Below, one piece after another: positions 1 through 5,351 of a DNA stretch of 7,224 nucleotides. The stretch covers positions 1 through 7,224 of the forward strand of contig JAJYHS010000063.1 of NCBI GenBank assembly GCA_021784635.1. Reading direction: 5' to 3'. Source of the stretch: a bacterium. GTDB taxonomy: Bacteria > Bdellovibrionota > Bdellovibrionia > Bdellovibrionales > UBA1609. Numbering within the stretch: position 1 is the stretch's first letter; each line of letters opens with the position of its first letter. A program made the translations under genes and the position numbers. The notes below the pieces were generated by a model. It saw only the letters and a program-made list of their open reading frames with translations. It was not told the DNA's origin and did not search any database.

Positions 1-260
1 ATCTGAATACCGGCGATAGAGATCGAGATCTCGCACTTTGGCGCTCGGTCGGAGATCATTTTCTCGAAACAATTATGCCGATTTACAAACGGCGCATTCA
101 TGAGCCGTACAACGATGAAGACCGGCGCGTTCAACTTGAACGACGAGCGCATTATGCGGAATTTAATCTCCTGTATGATCGCGGCACCCGCTTTGGTTTT
201 GAGTCCGGTGGCAATCCCGAGGCAATTTTGTGTTCGATGCCGCCCCTTGCTGCATGGTAA
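1..260 (+). CDS. hemF: Oxygen-dependent coproporphyrinogen III oxidase, C-terminal end (5' truncated by window)
   Basis: The reading frame is open from the left edge (first full codon at 3) and stops at TAA 258-260, giving about 85 C-terminal residues. The product carries the family's C-terminal signature: a PIYKRR segment, then EFNLLYDRGTRFGFESGG, then a final PEAILCSMPP block ending in W. In known HemF proteins this corresponds to (V)EFNLxYDRGTxFGLxxGGRxExILMSxPP. The enzyme oxidatively decarboxylates coproporphyrinogen III to protoporphyrinogen IX with O2 in heme synthesis, so the cell probably lives at least partly in oxygen. The ATG at 75 is an internal Met, not the start: the same frame upstream reads sensibly (ALWRSVGDHFLETIMP). 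The usual GRYVEFN is HYAEFN here, a mild divergence. The next gene starts 28 bases on, on the same strand, so co-transcription is likely. The N-terminal part of the protein lies outside the window. Confidence 0.93.
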   Translation, partial: LNTGDRDRDLALWRSVGDHFLETIMPIYKRRIHEPYNDEDRRVQLERRAHYAEFNLLYDRGTRFGFESGGNPEAILCSMPPLAAW

Positions 261-288
261 GTTTGTGCTTGAGGAGTGAAAATTCGTA

Positions 289-1632
289 ATGTCTAAAACC
301 CGGTCAAAAAAAACTCGCGATAGAAAAACTCCAACAGGAGTATTCTCACGCTCGGTTCAACTGTTTTCGATGGCCGGCCGGGTAGCCGCAAAAGAACTGG
401 GGACGCGCATTTTACCGGGCGATGTTCAAAAGAAACTTCAACAAAAAGTTGAGACGCGCATTGAACAAGCGCGCGTCATCGCCGAGAGTCTTTCGCATCT
501 CAAGGGTGCGGCAATGAAAGCGGGCCAGTTGTTGAGTCTTGATACAACTGATTTTTTACCCCCAGAAGCTGTGGAAATTCTCAGCCGCCTGCAAGCACAG
601 GCCACGCCGGCTCGAACCGACGAACTGCAAGGCGTTTTGACCCATGAACTCGGCCCGGAAAAAATCGCGCGCATCCGAAATTTTTCACCCAATCCGGTCG
701 CATCGGCCAGCATAGGTCAAGTCCACTCGGCAGAAATCGACGGGCAACGGGTGGCGATTAAAATTCAATATCCAGGAGTGTCTGAAAGCATCGACAGCGA
801 TTTGGCAATACTTCGTAAACTTGCCGGTGGATTTGTCACTCTATCAGGCAAGAAATTTTCGCTGGATGAGCTATTCGCTGAGATTCGCGGCGTTTTGATT
901 CAAGAAGTGGATTACGAAAATGAGCGCGCGAATCTCGATCGCTATCGAGATCAGCTTGCGTCTTCTGTGCACTATGTCGTTCCCCGCTCGTTTGCTGAAT
1001 TCTCAACACGACGAGTACTGACGATGAGCTTTGAAGACGGTGCGCCGATTATCACTTGGGCGCAAAACCCTCATACAGGGCTTCAAGATCGCACCCATAT
1101 TGCACGTCTTATGCTCGATTTATTTTGTCTCGAATTTTGCGATTGGGGAATGGTGCAAACCGATCCCAACTTTGCAAATTATCTCGTACGCGATAATAAG
1201 CTCGTTTGTCTCGATTTCGGCGCGACCCTCGTTTATTCGCCTGAATTTCGACGGGGTTACGCCCACCTCCTCAGGAGCATTGCCTCAAACGACACCGAAA
1301 CTATTTTTCGTAATGCCGTTGAATTTGGGTTACTCGACCCTCGCGAATCCTTCGACGCGCAAGAAGCTTTTAAAGATATGCTTCAAGTCGCGATGGAGCC
1401 ATTTCGCCCCGATCATCAACCATTTCGGTTTTCTGATCCCGAATATGAAAAGCGAACAGTTAAGGCCAACCGACGCTTTGTACGCCAACTGATTTATTCG
1501 CCACCACCGCGAAAGATCATGTTTTTACATCGAAAACTCGGCGGAATGTTCAGTCTCATGAAACGCTTAGGTGCCGAGTTTGATTTATTGCCCTACTGGC
1601 AAAAAATGTCGACGATGGATACGACGTTATGA
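289..1632 (+). CDS. ABC1/UbiB/COQ8-type atypical protein kinase-like protein
   Basis: This is a 447-residue protein of the ABC1 (AarF/UbiB/ADCK) family, complete in length. The diagnostic motifs are in order: a KxGQ motif (MKAGQ, K77-Q80), the Ala-rich nucleotide loop (PVASASIGQVH, 136-146) that replaces the kinase P-loop, the VAIK lysine (K158), an ExD motif in QEVDYE (E206, D208), a catalytic-loop-like QTDPNFAN (D292, N297) and the metal-binding DFG (309-311) in LDFGATLVY. The QTDPNxxN...LDFGA form resembles the COQ8/ADCK3 branch more than E. coli UbiB. There is no C-terminal transmembrane pair of the UbiB sort. The family supports ubiquinone and lipid homeostasis through ATPase activity; the substrate here is unknown. 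The start is ATG 289 with GAGGAG at 271-276, 12 bases upstream, which is rather long spacing. The gene follows hemF by 28 bases, suggesting one operon, and its TGA abuts the stop of the convergent gene. Confidence 0.93.
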   Translation: MSKTRSKKTRDRKTPTGVFSRSVQLFSMAGRVAAKELGTRILPGDVQKKLQQKVETRIEQARVIAESLSHLKGAAMKAGQLLSLDTTDFLPPEAVEILSRLQAQATPARTDELQGVLTHELGPEKIARIRNFSPNPVASASIGQVHSAEIDGQRVAIKIQYPGVSESIDSDLAILRKLAGGFVTLSGKKFSLDELFAEIRGVLIQEVDYENERANLDRYRDQLASSVHYVVPRSFAEFSTRRVLTMSFEDGAPIITWAQNPHTGLQDRTHIARLMLDLFCLEFCDWGMVQTDPNFANYLVRDNKLVCLDFGATLVYSPEFRRGYAHLLRSIASNDTETIFRNAVEFGLLDPRESFDAQEAFKDMLQVAMEPFRPDHQPFRFSDPEYEKRTVKANRRFVRQLIYSPPPRKIMFLHRKLGGMFSLMKRLGAEFDLLPYWQKMSTMDTTL

Positions 1633-2604
1633 TCAACGCTCCGCTAGGTGCTGAGTCTCAACGTTTATACGGCGGACCTCATACTGTTCGTGCGCCAATT
1701 TATGGGCAAGACGATAATGCTCGCGGCTCAGTTTCAATTCACGTGAACGTAAATATTCGTAGTGCTTATACTTCCATCGCAAATACCTCTGGAGGCGCGC
1801 GATGTGCATTTTCATGTCGTTATTCCAGCGGTTCATCAGGGCAATTCGATGCAAAGCATCTCGCTCCAGGAGACGGTCGTGATACGCCATCCGGTCAAAA
1901 CGAGCGACTTGTTCGCGATCTCGAGCGAGCAAATTATTTCTGAAATTAACTTGTGCATGCAAATGGTCGAATTTTTGATTCTCGAATCGCAACCGGCGTG
2001 ATGCCAGTTGAACGTTTTTGCGCGCAAGCACGACTTGAATTAAACGTTTTTTGTATATTTTTAACAACCACCGGTAGCGCGCGGCCATCAGATTTGTACG
2101 ACGCTTTAACACGATGGCTTCATAGCGCAAGTGGCTATCTTCGTGCGCAAGCCGGTCGGTTTCATGTTCGGCTGATTTTGCGGCCGCCGCGTCACCGAAT
2201 TGTTCGAGGCTTTCAACGTCGTTATTAAGTGCCATTTCATTTTGCCGGTCGGTTGCATTTTGAATTTGTTGATCCGCTTGAAGAGTTAAATGGGGCGAAT
2301 TATTACCAATAGGGTCGAGCGCTTCTTGTTCGCTGTTTTTCTGCTGATCATTATTTATTTGTTGATTTATTTGTGGCGCATTACTAACCGGTAACGGTTG
2401 AACCGTGACATTTTGCGAATCATTGTTATTGCTGTTCGTGATCGCCGGGGGCGTAAACGAGTCGGGATTTGACATTTTTGCGCCCGGAGCTAAAAGATCA
2501 AGATCGGTGACAGACTTGGCACATGCTCTTGCGCCGTAGATCGAAACCGCCAAAACGGGTGCGGCGACAGTCGCCACGATTAGTTTCCGCTTTAAACTTT
2601 GCAT
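1633..2604 (-). CDS. Putative exported protein with Asn/Gln-rich linker and highly basic helical C-terminal half
   Basis: No known family is recognised. The frame could begin at a TTG at 2736, but I chose the ATG at 2604: it has a good ribosome binding site (GAGGT, 4 bases upstream) and opens directly on a signal-peptide-like segment. That gives 323 residues. Residues 1-29 have a basic start (MQSLKRK), a hydrophobic core and candidate signal-peptidase I sites (ARA before C28, or ACA before K30); there is no proper lipobox. Residues about 45-130 are low complexity, rich in N, Q, D and P. Residues about 147-323 have almost no Pro or Gly, look helical or coiled-coil, and are very basic: by my count 30 Arg, 11 Lys and 13 His against 21 Asp/Glu, with many Tyr and Trp. 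This suggests a periplasmic or surface structural protein binding something anionic, such as LPS or nucleic acid; that role is inference. The gene is monocistronic, converging on the kinase gene and divergent from the aminotransferase. Confidence 0.78.
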   Translation of the reverse strand: MQSLKRKLIVATVAAPVLAVSIYGARACAKSVTDLDLLAPGAKMSNPDSFTPPAITNSNNNDSQNVTVQPLPVSNAPQINQQINNDQQKNSEQEALDPIGNNSPHLTLQADQQIQNATDRQNEMALNNDVESLEQFGDAAAAKSAEHETDRLAHEDSHLRYEAIVLKRRTNLMAARYRWLLKIYKKRLIQVVLARKNVQLASRRLRFENQKFDHLHAQVNFRNNLLARDREQVARFDRMAYHDRLLERDALHRIALMNRWNNDMKMHIARLQRYLRWKYKHYEYLRSRELKLSREHYRLAHKLAHEQYEVRRINVETQHLAER

Positions 2605-2608
2605 AAAT

Positions 2609-2613
2609 ACCTC
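2609..2613 (-). promoter_or_regulatory. Ribosome binding site fixing the start of the minus-strand exported protein
   Basis: Read on the minus strand this is GAGGT followed by ATTT and then ATG (2604-2602). It is a near-consensus Shine-Dalgarno at short but usable spacing. It supports the ATG at 2604 over the upstream TTG at 2736 that would add 44 unlikely residues in front of the signal peptide. Confidence 0.7.
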
Positions 2614-2649
2614 ATTGCGCGAGGTTTCGGTCACTGATGATCCCGCGCG

Positions 2650-2678
2650 GTCATATGGTTCAAGCGAAAACACAGCAA
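2650..2678 (-). promoter_or_regulatory. Candidate sigma70-type promoter for the minus-strand exported protein
   Basis: On the minus strand, TTGCTG (2678-2673) and TATGAC (2655-2650) are separated by 17 bases. Each matches four of six consensus bases. Transcription would start near 2643, leaving a leader of about 40 bases before the ATG at 2604. A weaker alternative lies further up: ATAACA (2767-2762), 17 bases, TATATT (2744-2739). It would overlap the forward extended -10. Both are eye-matched only. Confidence 0.3.
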
Positions 2679-2699
2679 GCCCGATGCCGACGTCTAGCA

Positions 2700-2741
2700 G
2701 CAATAAATCGCGTCTACAGATTCGACACCCCTGCAATAAAT
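2700..2741. repeat. Pair of 9-bp direct repeats GCAATAAAT, 33 bp apart, in the divergent intergenic region
   Basis: GCAATAAAT occurs at 2700-2708 and again at 2733-2741. The start-to-start distance of 33 bp is close to three helical turns, which would put both copies on the same DNA face. The pair lies between the two candidate divergent promoters, so a regulator site is possible. In AT-rich spacer DNA a 9-mer pair can arise by chance. Confidence 0.3.
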
Positions 2742-2761
2742 ATAGAGAAACTGCCCAAAAG

Positions 2762-2770
2762 TGTTATATT
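2762..2770 (+). promoter_or_regulatory. Candidate extended -10 promoter for the aminotransferase operon
   Basis: TGTTATATT reads as TGn followed by TATATT, an extended -10 with five of six matches to TATAAT. No convincing -35 lies 16-18 bases upstream, as is common for extended -10 promoters. Transcription would begin near 2777, giving a leader of about 37 bases to the ATG at 2814. The intergenic region 2605-2813 shows no other gene and no clear riboswitch or attenuator peptide. Confidence 0.45.
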
Positions 2771-2813
2771 AGTCGCGTAAAATCGAGGTTCAAAAATTGA
2801 AAGCGAGGACAGC

Positions 2814-3890
2814 ATGATTCGAATTACGAAGTCCGAGAAACTCCCACCTGTTCAATATACTCCCAACCCTCTGTTCGGGACGGTATTTGCACCTCACGTA
2901 TTGCGCATGGATCTCACACTTGATGGTGGCCCGGCTGAGTTTGAAGCCCGAATCATGCTGCTAACGGATGAACCGTTCCCCTGCACCTCGAGCGTTTTGC
3001 ATTACGGGCAAAGCGTCTTTGAAGGCATGAAGGCTTATAAACAAAAAGATGGCGGCGTCGCGATCTTTCGTGCTGACCTCCATGCGAAGCGTTTTCGCAA
3101 TTCCGCAAAACGCATGGTTTTGCGCGAAATACCCGAAGAAATTTTTTTGCAATGCCTAAAGGAATACACGGCATTTGTCGCCGACAACGTACCGGGTGAG
3201 CCGGATCATTCGTTGTACTTACGGCCGCTTCTAATGGCGGCAGATCGCAAAATCAAAGTAGGAGCGGCTAAGAAGAATATTTTCTATATCATGAGTTCGA
3301 TTGCCGGCGGATATTTCGGGAAGAAAGGCGAACGTGCACGCGTGATGGTGTGCCGTGATTTCGTGCGGGCATTTCCAAATGGCTTGGGTGAAGTAAAAAC
3401 CGCTGCAAACTACGCGGCCAGTATTTGGCCACAACGACTTGCAGCCCAAAAAGAGTGTAATCAAGTTTTGTTTCTTGATGCCGTAGAGCATGAATACATC
3501 GACGAACTTGGCGGCATGAACTTTTTTGCAATTCGCGGCAAAGATCTAGTCACTCCGGCCCTGAACGGTTGCATTTTGAATGGAGTGACCCGGCGATCGC
3601 TTCTCGATCTCGCCCCGTCAATGGGCCTCAACCCGGTTGAAACTCGAATGTCCTTTTCTGAATTACGCGCGGATATTGAGCATGGCCGGATTACAGAAGT
3701 TTTCGCCTGCGGAACGGCCGCGATTGTTAGCCCCATCGGCGAAATTTACTATCAGGAAAAGCTCGATAGCCACGGCGATCTTCTGCGGTTGCCGCCCGAA
3801 TCGAAAGTGGCCATGGCCATATACGAAAAACTTGGTAAAATCCAGCGTGGGTACGAATCGGCTCCGGGCAATTGGCTTTTGAAAGTCTAG
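2814..3890 (+). CDS. ilvE: Branched-chain amino acid aminotransferase (PLP fold-type IV)
   Basis: This 358-residue protein has the length and motifs of the longer (BCAT2-like) class of branched-chain aminotransferases. It would catalyse the reversible transfer of amino groups between Leu/Ile/Val and 2-oxoglutarate in the cytoplasm, the last step of their synthesis. Visible landmarks are YGQSVFEGMKAY (64-75), an Arg at R137 in YLRPLL, the PLP lysine K195 in GEVKTAANYAAS, E231 in IDELGGMNFF, GVTRRSLL (257-264) and the phosphate-cup segment ACGTAAIVSPIG (298-309). The two glycines usual after the PLP lysine (KxGGNYAAS) are Ala-Ala here, which is conservative. The start is ATG 2814 with GCGAGG at 2803-2808, five bases away. 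It heads a plus-strand array: the next gene begins 4 bases after its TAG, so coupling is likely. A D-amino-acid transaminase or ADC lyase is less likely because those relatives are shorter. Confidence 0.93.
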   Translation: MIRITKSEKLPPVQYTPNPLFGTVFAPHVLRMDLTLDGGPAEFEARIMLLTDEPFPCTSSVLHYGQSVFEGMKAYKQKDGGVAIFRADLHAKRFRNSAKRMVLREIPEEIFLQCLKEYTAFVADNVPGEPDHSLYLRPLLMAADRKIKVGAAKKNIFYIMSSIAGGYFGKKGERARVMVCRDFVRAFPNGLGEVKTAANYAASIWPQRLAAQKECNQVLFLDAVEHEYIDELGGMNFFAIRGKDLVTPALNGCILNGVTRRSLLDLAPSMGLNPVETRMSFSELRADIEHGRITEVFACGTAAIVSPIGEIYYQEKLDSHGDLLRLPPESKVAMAIYEKLGKIQRGYESAPGNWLLKV

Positions 3891-3894
3891 CCGT

Positions 3895-4536
3895 TTGGAT
3901 AATTGGCAAGAAAAATACCCTGGGCGATGCCCGCGTTGTTATATGCGAAACGAGGTTTGCATTTGCAGCCTCATCCCGTCGATTCGTAACAAAACACCAG
4001 TTACGGTGATTATGCATCACCGGGAATTTCATAAAACAACCAATACCGCGCGCATTGCATGTTTGGCGCTGCAAAATAGCGAGATTCGTTTGCACGGGCT
4101 AAAAGACAAAACGCAAGTTTTGCGCGAACAGAAGATACTTACTGAACCGAGCTATCAACCCATTCTGTTGACGTTGAACGAAAGAAGCGAAGTGCTTACT
4201 CCGGAATTTGTGCGCCGATTGGATCGACCGCCCCATTTGATTGTACCCGATGGCAACTGGCGACAGGCCGGCAAAATGGGTAAGCGCATAACGGATCTGC
4301 AAAACATTCCCTGGGTGAAGCTGCCTCCAGGACCACAGTCGCGTTACCGTTTGAGACACGAACACGATCCGCAAGGGCTCTCCACTCTTGAAGCCATGGC
4401 ACGAGCCCTTGGCCTCATCGAAAATTCAGCAATTCAAGTTCAACTTGAACAAATATTCGAAATTATGGTCGATCGGACTCTATCGACGCGCCCAAAAATT
4501 GCCGATAAGTCGTCGGAATGGGTTGGGAAAAACTAA
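3895..4536 (+). CDS. DTW-domain tRNA-uridine aminocarboxypropyltransferase (TapT/TuaA-like)
   Basis: This 213-residue protein spans a whole DTW domain. The family uses SAM to add the 3-amino-3-carboxypropyl group to tRNA uridine (acp3U, position 47 in E. coli TapT). An N-terminal zinc-type cluster CPRC-x6-CIC (C12, C15, C22, C24) is followed by HHREFHKTTNTARIA (41-55), the signature PDGNWRQAGKM (118-128) and SRYRLRHE...GLSTLEAMARAL (149-172). The eponymous D-x-T-W reads D119-G-N-W122, so Thr is replaced by Asn. The start is set by the domain: TTG 3895 is the only usable start after the in-frame TGA at 3880-3882, and the next Met (residue 17) would remove C12 and C15. The Shine-Dalgarno is weak (GAAAG, 3881-3885, inside ilvE), so translation probably depends on coupling to ilvE, whose stop lies 4 bases upstream. 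Its 3' end overlaps the longest form of the PilZ gene. Confidence 0.9.
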   Translation: MDNWQEKYPGRCPRCYMRNEVCICSLIPSIRNKTPVTVIMHHREFHKTTNTARIACLALQNSEIRLHGLKDKTQVLREQKILTEPSYQPILLTLNERSEVLTPEFVRRLDRPPHLIVPDGNWRQAGKMGKRITDLQNIPWVKLPPGPQSRYRLRHEHDPQGLSTLEAMARALGLIENSAIQVQLEQIFEIMVDRTLSTRPKIADKSSEWVGKN

Positions 4537-5351
4537 AACGAATCCTAGGGTTACGCATTACCTCGATGGCCGAGGATAATGCCTCGATTCAACAATTGGT
4601 GAGCCAAAACCTGTTGAACCGTCGAAAAAATTTCCGCGTCCAATTTCCGCCTAGCGGCGGCGGCGGGCCTTACCCGGCGATATTTTTTCTCGGAACCGAA
4701 TTGATCCTCGGCAATATCAGTGCCGGCGGTTGCTTAGTCGTCGACGACACCGATCGGCTCGGCACGACTGTCGGCGAGGTCATTTCGCTCGACTTTATTT
4801 GGCCGGCGTTTCGTACCACTATGCGCGCCAGAATTGTGGGCATCACACTCGACAATCGCCATCTACAATTCGTGGATTTCGATGCCCAATTTTTCTTGCA
4901 CATCAATCAACTCGTCCCTCCGGCGATGGCTGGCAGCCGTTTTCGTCAGGTGCAAAACAAATCGGGTCGATTGGCGGCAGCCGAAATGTGGACTTCACAC
5001 ATGAGCGATACGCTTATCTTCGGGCACGACGACAGCGCCGAGTTGTCTATAAAGGGTGAAAAATTCCGTTGGCCGCCGCTTGATTTAGCGAATGACCAAC
5101 CGAGCTCGTCGGGTCGTGTTGCTTCACTAAATGAAAATTCAAAACTTGCGTCGATTTACGTCATGCTTGCGAACTTTCCGAATCCGAGTAACCGGGTGCT
5201 CCTTCTAATGGAACGAATTGCGTCTCAAATCGAAGCGCGCGAACGCCGGCGGGTTGACCGCACCCCTCGTGAATCACGCAAGGTCGACGATGACGACGTA
5301 AGCCTTTGGACCACGCCAGCTAAGCGAAAGCGTGAGGGCACAAATGGCTAG
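4518..5351 (+). CDS. PilZ-domain protein, probable c-di-GMP receptor
   Basis: This 277-residue protein carries both halves of the c-di-GMP-binding PilZ signature near its N-terminus: RxxxR as R36-KNF-R40 and (D/N)xSxxG as N66-I-S68-AG-G71. They sit on a beta-rich stretch (about 35-135) ending in LQFVDFDAQFFLHINQL. With both motifs intact, binding of c-di-GMP is likely. The remaining 140 residues match no domain I know; the last 45 are strongly charged (RERRRVDR, DDDD, KRKRE) and probably disordered. The start is uncertain. ATG 4518 overlaps the DTW gene by 19 bases, while ATG 4566 would give 261 residues and no overlap; neither has a clear Shine-Dalgarno, and the PilZ motifs are in both forms. 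The gene overlaps the next one by 8 bases, so the two proteins are probably made together. There is no signal peptide or membrane segment, so it is likely cytoplasmic. Confidence 0.88.
   Translation: MGWEKLKRILGLRITSMAEDNASIQQLVSQNLLNRRKNFRVQFPPSGGGGPYPAIFFLGTELILGNISAGGCLVVDDTDRLGTTVGEVISLDFIWPAFRTTMRARIVGITLDNRHLQFVDFDAQFFLHINQLVPPAMAGSRFRQVQNKSGRLAAAEMWTSHMSDTLIFGHDDSAELSIKGEKFRWPPLDLANDQPSSSGRVASLNENSKLASIYVMLANFPNPSNRVLLLMERIASQIEARERRRVDRTPRESRKVDDDDVSLWTTPAKRKREGTNG
5334..5338 (+). promoter_or_regulatory. Strong ribosome binding site for the membrane cNMP-domain gene
   Basis: GAGGG lies five bases before the ATG at 5344, inside the last codons of the PilZ gene. It is the strongest Shine-Dalgarno in the plus-strand array after ilvE and fixes the start of the last gene, which overlaps the PilZ stop TAG (5349-5351). 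Confidence 0.75.

Noticed and set aside
1031..1492. 153-residue plus-strand frame inside the kinase gene
   Set aside because: It lies wholly inside a well-supported kinase with intact motifs, and its product has no recognisable domain.
1629..2228. Plus-strand frames opposite the exported-protein gene (1629-1943, 1762-2001, 1953-2228)
   Set aside because: They are short, lack good ribosome binding sites and conflict with the longer minus-strand gene that has a signal peptide.
2344..2373. Low-complexity TTATTTATTTG repeats that might look like a microsatellite or AT-rich origin element
   Set aside because: They encode the Asn/Gln-rich linker of the minus-strand protein and show no independent structure.
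2605..2736. N-terminal extension of the minus-strand gene from a TTG at 2736
   Set aside because: It would put 44 residues ahead of a clear signal peptide, and ATG 2604 has a far better ribosome binding site.
3727..4095. 122-residue minus-strand frame across the ilvE/DTW junction
   Set aside because: It is antisense to two strongly supported genes and resembles no protein family.
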